DNA of 59,092 bases, taken from the NCBI GenBank assembly GCA_001600495.1, contig BCKE01000087.1, positions 42,975 through 102,066 on the forward strand, given 5' to 3'. This document shows positions 37,518-48,159 of the stretch, piece after piece (the stretch's first letter is position 1; each line of letters opens with the position of its first letter). Both the position numbers and the translations under genes were made by a program. This DNA comes from Pilasporangium apinafurcum. Its lineage: Eukaryota > Oomycota > Peronosporomycetes > Pythiales > Pythiaceae. The notes under the pieces are model-generated. The model was not told the DNA's origin and ran no database searches. It saw only the letters and a list, made by a program, of their open reading frames with translations.

Positions 37518-38238
37518 TTGCTTCTTTTATGCAATAGGTTTCCTGGATAGTCAGCACTTATATTGAGTACTAAAATGACACTTCAAAGTACTAATTAGAA
37601 ACAAACGAATCGGATAAATTCTTAAAGTGGCATTTTATGGGACGCTCCTGCCGTAGTCCATGTTTTGCGTATTTTTGCTACCGCTCTTAGTGTATGCCAT
37701 CTGGCCCAAAAGAGTGGGACGTTACGCCACAAGTAGCTGTTATGCGCACGAAGAGTGGGATGTTACGCCACATCTCGAGCAATCCAACGCGTACTGACTG
37801 CAACTCTTTTAAAAATACTTACAGCCAGTTCGGCAAAGAGCGGACGCAACCACCCCACGCCATCAGTGGATACACCAAATACACTATAGATCATCATTGA
37901 TTGCGAACGAAGATAATCAGGCACTAGAGTGAACACAAAGCGTCATCTACGCTACGATGTGGCGACCGTTGACGACTTTTCTTTTCATTATGGATAGTGG
38001 AAGATAAATAAAATATCAGACATGGCTCGCTTGTGAGGGTTGTCATCTACTTCTTTCTGCTCTGTGGTTCAAGTTTATGAGAATGTAGCCATTTTGGATG
38101 GAATAAATTTGTGAAAGTGGATTTGACAGCGTTCCAATATTTAAATCTTCATCGATATTAAGACCAAGCACCCAAATGGTTCATTTTCACTGTAGACATA
38201 TAAAAAAGAACTATGAACATCTTGTCATGGACCAATTA
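37518..38238. other. Intergenic region with a short direct repeat
   Basis: 720 bases without a gene. A 22-base unit at 37710-37731 recurs at 37751-37772 with one difference. Confidence 0.5.
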
Positions 38239-39471
38239 TTACGGTTTCGTAATTCCTTTAATTGCGTGCATGAGAAGATCACCATCCTGTGTAAGTCGAT
38301 CTCTCATGACCATCATTGTATCTCTGTCCACACTCATGGGAGTACGATGTAGTTTGTGGAAGCTAGCTCGTGTAACGACGACCTCCACACGCACTTCCTC
38401 CTTGTTTTTACCATTCATAACTGTGCGTGCGTAAGTTTTCACTGTCCAGACTGCTGTGACATCGTGGCGTACCCGTTCCTTGGGTGAGTATGGGTATAGA
38501 TCGTCCTGATTTACTGACGCTATAACAATGACACCACACGCTCTTCCCTCACCATACTCTGCATCCTTAGCTTCAAAGTTTGAAAACATCATTTGATTGG
38601 ACTCGATATGTAAATTATTGGCCAAAGAGCGTAGGAATCGACTTTGGAAGATGCCTTTTACGTCTCTCAGACTGTCCGTGTCAACTTGTTCGCGAACAAT
38701 CAAATCTCCCTTGCCCTCCGATATCAGCACCTCTATATTTGCAAGGTGATGCTTCAGCGCATCGAAAACTTTCTTAGCGCCGACAACGCGTTTCAATGGC
38801 ATGATGCCGAACGCCAGCGCACAGTAATCGCCGTTGGCCGTAATAAAGCTTGTTTGGTCTTCGTAAGGGATCCCCAAGTCCAAGTACACGCTTCTTTCTT
38901 TCACGAAGCGCTTAGCATCTCGAAGGATTTGTTCTTTTAATGCTGAGCGTGTCTGGATTCGCTGCTCGCGATTTTTCGCCAGGTGAATGAATGTATCGAT
39001 TGGAATCGCCTTCTCTTGCTTGGACATGTACTGCGTCATCGCAGCTTGCACGCGCGCAAACAAAAATTGCTGCTGGTGCATTTTCTCACGCAGACACGCG
39101 TTCACAACCAGTCGCTTTTGCATCGAACTCGTTTGTTTGCTGGCATCAATGGCTCTGTGCTTGAGCATGTCCAAATAGTTTTCCAGTTGTGGGAGTTCCT
39201 TCAGAAGCTCCTCCATTTCTTGCTTCCGCGCCGTGTACGTCCGAATTCTCGATTGACCAGCATGGTTCGTGGTGCCACCGGATTCAGAATCACTCATGGG
39301 TGATGAAAGACTTATCGTCTCAGCATTGGCATGGCCAGCCGCTATTTCGCAGGTGTCCATGATTGCGCAGAAAATGTCATCTAATATGGCATCATCTTCC
39401 TCGTTCCAGCTTTCTTCTCTCTGGTCGAGTGGCTCAATTATTTCTCTGTTGATATCAAAGGCACTTCCCAT
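38239..39471 (-). CDS. bZIP-like/M96-like family protein, paralogue A
   Basis: One intronless exon of 410 residues. Residues 1-70 are acidic. Residues 75-115 are a short basic stretch followed by a heptad-like helix (RIRTYTARKQEMEELLKELP, then LENYLDMLKH), reminiscent of oomycete bZIP proteins but without the normal Asn of the basic region. A helical segment (NACLREKMHQQQFLFARVQA) and a long conserved C-terminal domain follow, with AKRFVKERSVYLDLG, GDYCALAFGIMPL, DDLYPYSPKERVR and ASFHKLHR. The five other paralogues in this window have the same architecture. The assignment to the oomycete M96 (mating-specific)/START-like proteins is from memory of the pattern and is tentative. Probable nuclear regulator. 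Confidence 0.8.
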   Translation of the reverse strand: MGSAFDINREIIEPLDQREESWNEEDDAILDDIFCAIMDTCEIAAGHANAETISLSSPMSDSESGGTTNHAGQSRIRTYTARKQEMEELLKELPQLENYLDMLKHRAIDASKQTSSMQKRLVVNACLREKMHQQQFLFARVQAAMTQYMSKQEKAIPIDTFIHLAKNREQRIQTRSALKEQILRDAKRFVKERSVYLDLGIPYEDQTSFITANGDYCALAFGIMPLKRVVGAKKVFDALKHHLANIEVLISEGKGDLIVREQVDTDSLRDVKGIFQSRFLRSLANNLHIESNQMMFSNFEAKDAEYGEGRACGVIVIASVNQDDLYPYSPKERVRHDVTAVWTVKTYARTVMNGKNKEEVRVEVVVTRASFHKLHRTPMSVDRDTMMVMRDRLTQDGDLLMHAIKGITKP

Positions 39472-39514
39472 CGTGTCTTTAGAAAGCGTTATGGAGTTTT
39501 GCTACTCACAGTGA

Positions 39515-39528
39515 GGATTGAGTAATGA
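39515..39528 (-). promoter_or_regulatory. Initiator-like element of paralogue A
   Basis: On the minus strand TCATTACTCAATCC matches 11 of 14 positions of the initiator core, 44 bases before the ATG at 39471. Confidence 0.45.
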
Positions 39529-40440
39529 CTAATAAATGGATGAGGGTATTGTGGTGGGAAGAACTCGACTGACCAGAATGCAAGAAAAATAGGAGGTCGT
39601 CCAACACAACCGGCTGTTTCAGTTGCTTCAGAGAGCACACAACCTTATGAGGAAAACTTGAAACCTAGCAAACACTGACTAAACAAAAGTGTATTGATTT
39701 ATAAACACAAAACAAAGTCGAAATTGCCGCATAGGACGATTCTATGACGACTTTATGAATAAATGGAAACGTAGAAACCTCTTGACCACTAGACATAAAC
39801 GGCACCACGGCATCATCCGCCAATTGGGATGGGCTCGATTGTGTTGGTGCCAAAGACACGCACCAGCAAAACGTCTGTTCAGCTGATAAAGAGCATCGAT
39901 CGGTCGATCCGACGTTGGGTGCACTATAGGCAAACTTGTGGTCAGCACTCGTCGACTGAAAGAGTAAAGTTATCAAGCCACGAGGACGTGCAACAAGAAA
40001 ACGCGGCAGTGAATGAATTGTGTATGCATTTGCTTTCAAAATTTTGACACTAAACATCGACAAAGATATGTAATCGCTTTGAGGTAGTCGTGTTACCAAG
40101 ACTGAGCCCAAGATACAACAATTTAACGCGTCGAAAGTTCATCTTCTCACAGCTAAGTGCCACTTATCACGAACATTAGTGATTGGACTTGTATACAGAA
40201 CATTCGTGTCAAACGCATAAGTGTGTATGATTGTTTTTGTAGGTACGAACTCGCGGAAATACACATCGTTGCGTGCTATATTTGTTGTCCTTGTTGAAGA
40301 TGATTTGGCTATGCAACCGCTTCCTCTTCAAGTGACTAACTGCCCAGCACTATTTAAAATGTAACATATGGACTTATTATACACACAAGTAGCAGGTGGA
40401 TGGAGAATTGAAACTAGATTTCAGAGGCTGTGTGAGCATC
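39529..40440. other. Intergenic region
   Basis: 900 bases; overlapping short frames on both strands near 39,665-40,111 carry no recognisable motif. Confidence 0.4.
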
Positions 40441-40856
40441 CTACTTGCGACTTTCTTTGGAGTATTCGGTCGAATCGTAAAGGCTACCTTGTCCGCCCTT
40501 CACCGATTTTTCGCCTTCCAGCTGAACTCGCAGTGCATCTGTGATAAGGTTCACTTCAGTCAGTTTTGACCGGAAGTATTCCCCGGTAAAACTTAATATT
40601 TGAGGAATTCGTGTCCCTTTGCCATTGATTAATGACAGCGGACCATCCCATTCCTATTCAACCACGAAGTTTGCATCGTTAAAACGCCTGGCATACTATT
40701 GCAGATCATTGAGCACCACACAACAACATCAATCATGTCAATCAATCAGTTAAATCATGGTAAATGAATGGCTCTCAAATGCCGACTAGCGAAAATATAG
40801 ATATGATGGTGCATAAGGACAACGGATACCTGTGATTCGTCTGCTAGTAGTAGCAT
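40441..40856 (-). CDS. Small protein of unknown function (about 79 residues)
   Basis: Predicted from two exons on the minus strand: 40830-40856 (MLLLADESQ) and 40441-40653 (EWDGPLSLINGKGTRIPQIL and onward), with a 176-base GT-AG intron. The second exon is a clean 71-codon frame that begins at a splice acceptor and has protein-like composition: FTGEYFRSKLTEVNLITDAL is a plausible amphipathic helix, followed by a charged Gly/Lys/Ser tail ending KESRK. No family recognised. The first exon is short and could be wrong; more 5' exons are possible. Convergence of frame, acceptor and composition is the only evidence. Confidence 0.4.
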
Positions 40857-41194
40857 TGTTTGCAAATCATGACAGTTCTGCTGGATACGAGCTCATCACG
40901 AAAAACGTACTAGTTGACGACTGGTTGTTAGGTTGACGTTCATCCTTGTAGAGTACCAATCATATATTTGGGAGAAAGAACCTTATGTCTGTGGTGTTTT
41001 CTGCTTGTGTATCAAGGATCGGAGGATGACGACTTTGTCTCCCGCCTGCACAGGCAGTAACGGTAACGGTGTGTTGTAGCATCTGCATTTATGCATAGAC
41101 ATATGTGCCTGCATATGGCATTTTCAACAATGCCTCATTCTTAAAAATCCAAGTAATTAGGAATAACTCATTGCGTACCCAGCAAGTTCTGTAG

Positions 41195-42487
41195 ATGCAG
41201 TGTCAAGAACGCAGCCCGTCATTTCTATCGCTGGATCGACTTGAAAATTTGACGAACGATCCTGGCTTAGATGGCATCTTCGATGCCATCTTTGATTCTT
41301 ATGAAACCACCATCGAACTTCCAGATAATGACTTGGATATTAACACATTTCACTCCACCTCCATATGCTCTAGTGATCCGCTACGGCGCTCCAGAACTGG
41401 CGGTAGCAATAACATTGCACCTGTTCGAGTTCGAACCTACACAGCACGCAAGCAAGAAACTGAAGAACTGCTTAAAGAATTGCCGCAATTAGAGAGCTAC
41501 CTAGACTTCCTTAAGCACAAAGCAGCCGAAACCAACGACCAGATCAACCCGACGCAGAAAAAACGAATCGTCAATTCGTGCCTACGCGACAGGGCGCATC
41601 GGCAACACTATCAACTGGCCAGGGTACAATCTGCCATGACAGCCTATTTATCCAGGCAAAATAGAGCGATTCCATTTGACGCGTTTATCCATTTAGGGAT
41701 TGAACACTCACAACGCATGACCACACTGACGGCACTGAAACCGCAGATTCTCGCTGACGCCCAGCGCTACGTGATGGAAAGAAGTGCGTACATGGACCTC
41801 AGTGTTGCTTGCAAAGATCATGCCAGTTTTGTGACCCCTGAAGAAGACTATTACGCACTGTCGTTTGCTGTTATGCCTTTAAAAGGCGTAAACAACCCCA
41901 GGGCAGTCTTTGATGCGCTCATGTATCAGCTGTCGACCATGGAAATGCTCATTTCTGTGTCAACTGGTGACCTTACCATTCGTGAACACAGCGAATGTGA
42001 TCAGCAATCTGATGAACAAATAACACAACATCGTCTGCTGCGCTCCGTGCCTGGTGACGTGCAAGTGGAGTCGAACCAAGTGGTTTTTTCCACTTTTGGT
42101 CCAGAGGATAGTGAAGCTAGTTCCCAACGTGACTATGGGTTGATTGTGATGGTTGCGACAGATAAAGACGATTTGTATCCGTATTCTCCCATGGAACGCC
42201 TTCGCCAAGCCACAACAAAAGTCTTTGTCGTCAAGAAATACAATCAAACGGCCACGAACGGCAGGAAGCGAGAAGACGAGCGAACAGAGGTTGTTGTGAT
42301 ACACGCGAACTTTATGAAACTGCATCGTTCCGATTTGAATTTGTCGAGGTGTGAGATGATGGATTTGCGCGATCGTTTAGCTGCGACAAGCGATTTGCTA
42401 TGTGATACAGTGAAAGCAGCTGTTACGCCCACGATCAAGAAAAAGTTTGCCAGAGACCAAAAAAACTGCTGTGAAGGTAATATGTAA
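41195..42487 (+). CDS. bZIP-like/M96-like family protein, paralogue B
   Basis: Intronless, 430 residues. Same order of blocks as paralogue A: acidic N-terminus (LDGIFDAIFDSYETTIELPD), VRTYTARKQETEELLKELP, LESYLDFLKHKAAE, CLRDRAHRQHYQLARVQSAM, FDAFIHLG, DAQRYVMERSAYMDL, YYALSFAVMPLKGV, DDLYPYSPMERLRQ and ANFMKLHR. The GDYC block seen in the relatives is EDYY here. The C-terminus has an extra basic/Cys tail (KKKFARDQKNCCEG). A weak initiator-like TCATTCTTAAAAAT lies at 41135-41148, 47 bases before the ATG. Function as for paralogue A. Confidence 0.8.
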   Translation: MQCQERSPSFLSLDRLENLTNDPGLDGIFDAIFDSYETTIELPDNDLDINTFHSTSICSSDPLRRSRTGGSNNIAPVRVRTYTARKQETEELLKELPQLESYLDFLKHKAAETNDQINPTQKKRIVNSCLRDRAHRQHYQLARVQSAMTAYLSRQNRAIPFDAFIHLGIEHSQRMTTLTALKPQILADAQRYVMERSAYMDLSVACKDHASFVTPEEDYYALSFAVMPLKGVNNPRAVFDALMYQLSTMEMLISVSTGDLTIREHSECDQQSDEQITQHRLLRSVPGDVQVESNQVVFSTFGPEDSEASSQRDYGLIVMVATDKDDLYPYSPMERLRQATTKVFVVKKYNQTATNGRKREDERTEVVVIHANFMKLHRSDLNLSRCEMMDLRDRLAATSDLLCDTVKAAVTPTIKKKFARDQKNCCEGNM

Positions 42488-43189
42488 ATGTCAACACATA
42501 TTTTTTTCAGTATCGTTGTTGTAGATCCCGTTCTAAAATCTGCTAATAGTTTGCTATTGCCAAAATCTTGAATATCAATTTTACACGTGTGAGCAATACT
42601 GAGAACTTGGGCAGGAATCGATAGCAGAAATGAGATTTTTAATTGACTTGCATTAGCAGAATAACTACTCCGCTAACTTTCTAAGTTTGATCACTGTGGA
42701 GCGTCAGCGGCGATAATGGCAAAACTACACAAACGAGAATTCGAGCGGATTCTGAGCGCAAGAACAATAACCAACAAAATATGTTGCTTCTTAAACTCTT
42801 AGCCGCTTGATGAGTGATCCCTCTATCACGTCTTCAAGAGTATGTTGGTTTTGCAAAGTATACATGATGAAAGATAACAATCGCTACTCCGAAATATGAA
42901 AGGATAAAATTATCTGCTTACCGCAAAAGAAGGAATAACTCATAGATCATCAAGTTACCGTTCTTGTATCCAGAACGTGGTTGAATTCTCGTTTGTGCAG
43001 TTTCACAACTATCGTATCTTTGACTCCTCTGGTAGATCTTCTTTTGTGAGAGTGTTGGAAAGTCTAGTACCCTTGTTTAGCCCATAAATTGCCCGGATGT
43101 AATAAGATGGTGTGGCTAAAGTAGACCTCTTGTCTTGAACGTGCAGCACTGTTAGTTTGCTTGAAACACTACAGAGTATAGAGCAATAT
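42488..43189. other. Intergenic region
   Basis: 700 bases without recognisable genes; ends at the family II element near 43.2 kb. Confidence 0.45.
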
Positions 43190-43630
43190 ATTACCTACCA
43201 GCCAGTCTTCATTTCTCCTACCTCTAGGATGTACTTTGGACTGATTTTTAAAGCAAACAAACCCACATCGATAGAAGCAGAAACTTGTTTCCAATTCTCC
43301 GCAATGAGCTCTTTTCAGCGCCATTCTTCTTTTCAAGAATGGATGCGAAGCGATAGCGTCCAAGCAAAAAAGATTTTAAGTAAGGCGCCAAGAGAAATGC
43401 TCACGTGGTCTCACTATAAATCCAAGAAGCTACTGAAGTACAAGATGAAAAGAACTGGAGGACGCGTAATCAAGTGTGAGGAACACTATGTAACAAAGAC
43501 TTATTCTCAGAGTCCAGATGTCGAAGATGTCTACTCTGTGGCTGTCTAGTCTTAGCTAGCTTTTGCTAACCCAAACAAAAACAGGAGGTCCTCCCTGAGG
43601 TACTTTCGTATCTCATATGATCTCATGAAG
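43190..43630 (+). pseudogene. TnpB/Fanzor2-like element remnant (family II, copy B)
   Basis: It starts with the family II 5' block: palindrome variant TCCTACCTCTAGGA at 43216-43229, then the same order of bases as copies A, C and D. The frame at 43157-43549 reads into a true TnpB segment: KAPREMLTWSHYKSKKLLKY, then GGRVIKCEEHYVTKTYSQ, equivalent to the helix before the zinc ribbon and to the Glu/T-K-T-C-S motif (Cys replaced by Tyr). The zinc ribbon and DRDVN are deleted, and the frame joins the family 3' end (AGTCCAGATGTCG) and the GCTAGCTTTTG block. An internally deleted copy. Confidence 0.65.
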
Positions 43631-44793
43631 ATGAGGCTAGCAAAATCAAATATATTCTATCCATAAATTGTCTCTTATATTCATGTGACATCTCATGTTG
43701 TTCGATATGCTGGCACCATCACGCAAGCGTTCGTTTGGTAGAAAATCTTCACCATGCACGCGAGAAGGACTCTAGCGATACCATAATGTGAAAATTTGTG
43801 CGTATATGATGCATAAAATAAAGCTCCCAGGTTCACAGACGATGAGGCACTAAATCACTGCATGTTTGACCGTTTTACGGACAATATAGACTTTATATAT
43901 GGTAGTAAAATGGGATTTTTAGGTACATTTTTTATTCGTGTTTATGAGACTGATTTAGGTTTTTGCAAAGCAGCAAACGTCTCGATTGCGTATGATCTTG
44001 CTATTCCTCATATGAAAAACACTGCGCGCGGGTAAAAAAGTCGTATTCAGCAAGCTTTAGAGGCTTGGCGGATTCAACATGTAGCCAGTCGACCATGAAG
44101 ATCTATCCATTAAACAGATTTTAGCGTCATCCATGTCAAATAATTATTCACTACAGTTGTTGTATGTACTGCTCGTATGCCGCAACACTGCATGTGTGTC
44201 CTATCTTTCCGAAAAAAATGATATTGGATAGAAGAGATCACCAAAGAAAAGAAATAAAAGTCATTTCATTCCAGCCACACATAGTAATCGAATTTCAAAG
44301 GTTATGTACCCATTCAATCAGCACATCCTATCCTTTCTCCATTGATATCATTATTTCAGGATGTATTCAGCACCGACTTGTGGCTAATACTACTGTTTCA
44401 CCTCAACAAACTATCTACTGAATCGTCAACAACTGTCCGTCTTCATTTGACGTGAACAATCCTTTGTCCGACCTTGACGCGAGTTCGTTCAATACATCCT
44501 CCCAAAACCACCCGATCATGGCATCGTTACTGTATTCTTATCCTTCAGGAACGGTTGCAGAGTTTGAACACCAAGAGGCGCGATGAGAAATCTAGTTTAG
44601 TAGCACAATTCATCTGCCATTCCTGGTTTTATCTCTCCTTATGCATATTCGTCTGCTTTGTCAGCCTACGCGGCAGCGTTTGCGATCGATGACAGTTCAC
44701 TCACTACCGCCGCTTGTCATCATCAACTCACATGATACAGCTGATCAAGTCTGTGATTACTGTTCCGCATGATGGGCGTCTGGACCCAACTCA
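43631..44793. other. Intergenic region
   Basis: 1.16 kb. No recognisable gene; a short plus frame 44164-44421 shows no domain. Confidence 0.4.
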
Positions 44794-44807
44794 TCATTGT
44801 TCAATTT
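44794..44807 (+). promoter_or_regulatory. Initiator-like element of paralogue C
   Basis: TCATTGTTCAATTT matches 13 of 14 positions of the initiator core. It lies 69 bases before the ATG at 44876 and downstream of the earlier in-frame ATG at 44732, so it decides for the later start. Confidence 0.6.
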
Positions 44808-44875
44808 CCACGATTGTAACTACCAACCGGCGCAATACTTGTTCAATATCCACAACCGTTACTTTCAAGTCAATA

Positions 44876-46096
44876 ATGTTGCCTCAAGATCTGCGAGACG
44901 TCACCGAATCTCTTGAGAATGGTGAGAGCTGGGTTGATGATACAGCGCTGGACGAAATATTCCGTGCGATGATCGATGCCTATGAAGCCACCACCGAGAT
45001 CCCCGAAAGTGCTGTGTCCAGAGATGTAATCGACTTTTCGCCCATTGGTACAAGTAAAGCTTCCCCTACCAGTTCTGAAGATGAAGGTGCCAAGCCCACA
45101 CAAACGAGAATTCGGACATATACTGCTCGAAAGCGAGAAATTGAAGATATCATGAAGGAAATCCCACAACTCGAGAGCTACATCGATTTTCTAAAACACA
45201 AAGTGAGCAATGAAATCGACACGACCCAACAGCAATTGACACTGAATGCATGTCTCCGAGACAAAGCGCTTCAACAGCAATATTTGTTGGCGAGAATGCA
45301 AGCCGCCATGACACTATATGTGTCCAAGCAACAGAGAGCAGTACCATTTGATTCCACACTTCACTTGGGTGTCGAACGGTCAGAACGGCTATTGCGTCTT
45401 ACAGCATTAAGACCGCGTATCCTCCAAGACGCTAAGCGATTCGTGATGGAAAGAAGTCGGTACATGAATCTAGGGATTACCTGCAAGGACCAAGCGCATT
45501 TTGTTACGCCCGACGGTGACTATTGCTCGTTGTCCTTCGGTATTTGGCCGCTGAAAAATGTAATTCGAGCCAAAGATGTGTTTGATTTGTTGCTGCACAA
45601 AGTCACGAACGTTGTAGACGTCGTCGCTCAATGTACAGGTGATGTTGTGGTCCAAGAGGAAGCACTCGAGATGGAGGAAGGCATCAACCAAGTTCGTGTC
45701 GTTCGTACTATGCCCGGTGGACTTCAGGTCGAGTCGAATCTCCTCGTTCTTTCCCAGTATGCCCCCCACGACGCTGAGTATGGCGATGGGCGTGCCTGTG
45801 GGGTGATCGTGGTCACCTCAATTGATCAGGATGATCTTTTCCCGTACTGCTCTCAGGAACGCCTTCGACAAGATGTGACGTCTATCTACATGGTCAAAAC
45901 CTACACACGTAAGGTAAGCGATGGCAAACACAAGGGCGAAGAGCGGGCTGAAGTGGTCGTGACTCGAGCCAGTTTCCTCAAGCTGCATCACACCGAGTTA
46001 ACGGTATCGATAGATGCCATGCTGTTGATACGAGATCGTTTGGCACTCTTCGGAGACAATCTGCTGAACATACTGAAGAGAATGACGACGCGGTAG
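44876..46096 (+). CDS. bZIP-like/M96-like family protein, paralogue C
   Basis: Intronless, 406 residues from MLPQDLRDV. An open frame extends upstream to 44714, with an ATG at 44732, but that leader (His/Thr-rich) is absent from the relatives and lies before the initiator. Blocks: LDEIFRAMIDAYEATTEIPE, RIRTYTARKREIEDIMKEIP, LESYIDFLKHKVS, CLRDKALQQQYLLARMQAAM, LHLGVERSERLLRLTALRP, AKRFVMERSRYMNLG, GDYCSLSFGIWPLKNV, DDLFPYCSQERLRQ, ASFLKLHHTEL. It keeps all family landmarks and appears functional. Confidence 0.82.
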   Translation: MLPQDLRDVTESLENGESWVDDTALDEIFRAMIDAYEATTEIPESAVSRDVIDFSPIGTSKASPTSSEDEGAKPTQTRIRTYTARKREIEDIMKEIPQLESYIDFLKHKVSNEIDTTQQQLTLNACLRDKALQQQYLLARMQAAMTLYVSKQQRAVPFDSTLHLGVERSERLLRLTALRPRILQDAKRFVMERSRYMNLGITCKDQAHFVTPDGDYCSLSFGIWPLKNVIRAKDVFDLLLHKVTNVVDVVAQCTGDVVVQEEALEMEEGINQVRVVRTMPGGLQVESNLLVLSQYAPHDAEYGDGRACGVIVVTSIDQDDLFPYCSQERLRQDVTSIYMVKTYTRKVSDGKHKGEERAEVVVTRASFLKLHHTELTVSIDAMLLIRDRLALFGDNLLNILKRMTTR

Positions 46097-46630
46097 CTGG
46101 TCGATTCGTTTGTGTATTAAATAGGAGGAGGGTAACCTTTTGTTCAATGGAAACACCAGGCAAATCCATAGTGTCATTTCAAAACCAAATTCGTAATTTT
46201 GTTGAATCATTGAAAAATGCATATTCAACCATTTTCGTCATTGTTTATAAACTTCAACACCTAAATTCCGCCAAGTCTAAATTAGGTTTCACTAAAGTGA
46301 TTTATTACTGTACATCTATAGCACCAGCTCAGACATGGATGGATTACCACAACTGCGATCCGTCCCAACCTGTTGACACAAAAAATCCGCCACCCAGAGC
46401 GTCAAGGCATACTTTGAGATGGGCAGATTACTGCATTATTGTGATCCACTGATTGCGCGCCCACACATCATGCATTTCTAGCAATCAAAACGCTCATATG
46501 TCAGTGGGAGTTTGATTGCCGACCAGAGAAAGGACAATCTAACTGGTTTTGAAAATTTTATCTTTTTTTGGACCTCATAGTGTGAAATATTTTTTAGTTG
46601 TTTAAAGAAGAATTAAAAAGCGGATTTTTG
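46097..46630. other. Intergenic region between paralogues C and D
   Basis: About 530 bases in which two same-strand paralogues are separated; no other gene seen. Confidence 0.45.
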
Positions 46631-46644
46631 TCATTATTCATTTT
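46631..46644 (+). promoter_or_regulatory. Initiator-like element of paralogue D
   Basis: TCATTATTCATTTT matches 13 of 14 positions of the initiator core, 66 bases before the ATG at 46711. Confidence 0.6.
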
Positions 46645-46710
46645 CCATCCAAGACAGCAAAAAAATCACGAGAGAAACCCAAACGCGGTGTGCACATCTT
46701 GTGATTGACT

Positions 46711-48060
46711 ATGAACGAACATCCGAGTGACCAACAGCATGCGCTGCTCAAGCAAGAGAACGCGAACATGTCTCCCGTGGGCGTGGACGATTTTTTTTCT
46801 TGTATGAATGACCCGTTTGGAACAGCGAAAGATCTTTTGGATAGTGATTTAGACATGAATATGCTGGATCTGGACGCAATTGACGTCAACATGGACGAAC
46901 TGCAGCAAATACCAAACTACTTTGAGCTCCCACCACCATCACCACCACCACCACTATTACCACCAATGCGAAAAATCAGCGATGATGAAGCAAATGCAAA
47001 GGATACTATCACAGCACAAACGCGGATTCGAACGTACACTGCTCGCAAGCGCGAAATCGAAGAGCTTTTAAAGGAACTACCCCAATTGGAGAGTTATGTC
47101 GACTACCTCAAGCACAAGGCCGCCGATGCCAACGACCAGACTAGTTCCACGCAGAAGAAGAGAATTGTCAACACGTGCTTACGTGAGCGTGTGTTGCAGC
47201 AACAATTTCTGCTCGCAAGAATGCAATCCGCAATGACACACCACATGGCAACACAACGGCGAGGGATTCCATTCGACATGTTCACCCATTTGAGCAACGA
47301 TGAACAGCAGCGCGCAGCTACGTTAAAAGGTTTGCGGCCACGAATTCTACGGGACGCGAAACGATTTATCATGGAACGCAGTGCGTATGTGGATTTAAAA
47401 GTGGCTTGCAAAGAGCAAACAAGTTATGTGACACCTGAGGGTGATTATTGTGCGATGTGGTTTGCCGTGACACCGCTTGAGGGTGTGAGCAGTGTAAAGG
47501 TTGTCTTTGACACATTGCTATCGTTCTTAGGCAACATCGACAGGGTGGTGACTGAACAGATGGGTGACCTGACACTGAGAGAAGGCGACGCGTATGAACG
47601 AACCGAAGAAGAACTACGTGGAGCGTCTCAGCATCGACATCTTCGTGTCATGTCCAATGGGGTGGAAGTCGAGTCGAATACACTGCTCTTCTCCATGTTT
47701 GATCCACAAGATACCGAATATGGGGATGGAAGAGAATACGCGATGTTGGCAACCGTACCTGTTGACAAAGACGAGCGATTTCCATATTCCCCAACTGGCC
47801 GTTTGCGGCAAGATTTGATGTCAGTGATGACCGTCAAAACTGTAAAACGGGTGATCGTGAACGAAAAGAAGCGAGAGGAAGAACGCGTTGATGTGGTGCT
47901 TACACGTGCGAGTTTCATAAAGCTGCATCGCGGCGAAATGAACATTCCGAACGATGTGATGATTTCCATGGGCGACTGCTTTGGCCAGTCGGGGGAAATT
48001 GTAATCAATATGGTGAAGAATGCAGCCATGCAGGAAGCAAGTACACGAATAGTGTTGTAA
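46711..48060 (+). CDS. bZIP-like/M96-like family protein, paralogue D
   Basis: Intronless, 449 residues from MNEHPSDQQ. The N-terminal 100 residues are acidic and then proline-rich (about 76-85, run of PPSPPPPLLPP), which differs from the other members and looks like an activation segment. Conserved blocks follow: RIRTYTARKREIEELLKELP, LESYVDYLKHKAADANDQTS, CLRERVLQQQFLLARMQSAM, FDMFTHLSNDEQQRAATLKG, AKRFIMERSAYVDLK, GDYCAMWFAVTPLEGV, DERFPYSPTGRLRQ and ASFIKLHRGEMN. Same strand as paralogue C. Confidence 0.82.
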   Translation: MNEHPSDQQHALLKQENANMSPVGVDDFFSCMNDPFGTAKDLLDSDLDMNMLDLDAIDVNMDELQQIPNYFELPPPSPPPPLLPPMRKISDDEANAKDTITAQTRIRTYTARKREIEELLKELPQLESYVDYLKHKAADANDQTSSTQKKRIVNTCLRERVLQQQFLLARMQSAMTHHMATQRRGIPFDMFTHLSNDEQQRAATLKGLRPRILRDAKRFIMERSAYVDLKVACKEQTSYVTPEGDYCAMWFAVTPLEGVSSVKVVFDTLLSFLGNIDRVVTEQMGDLTLREGDAYERTEEELRGASQHRHLRVMSNGVEVESNTLLFSMFDPQDTEYGDGREYAMLATVPVDKDERFPYSPTGRLRQDLMSVMTVKTVKRVIVNEKKREEERVDVVLTRASFIKLHRGEMNIPNDVMISMGDCFGQSGEIVINMVKNAAMQEASTRIVL

Positions 48061-48159
48061 AAAAATGCATGGAGCAAGCAAAGAGCAATACTATTTAGTG
48101 TAATCATTTAATGAACAAATGTTGTGGAAATGATGCTAATATTTAGTCCTTCGACTTTG

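Noticed and set aside
44732-44875. Upstream in-frame ATG of paralogue C
   Set aside because: It lies before a 13/14 initiator match, and paralogues do not have the extra segment.
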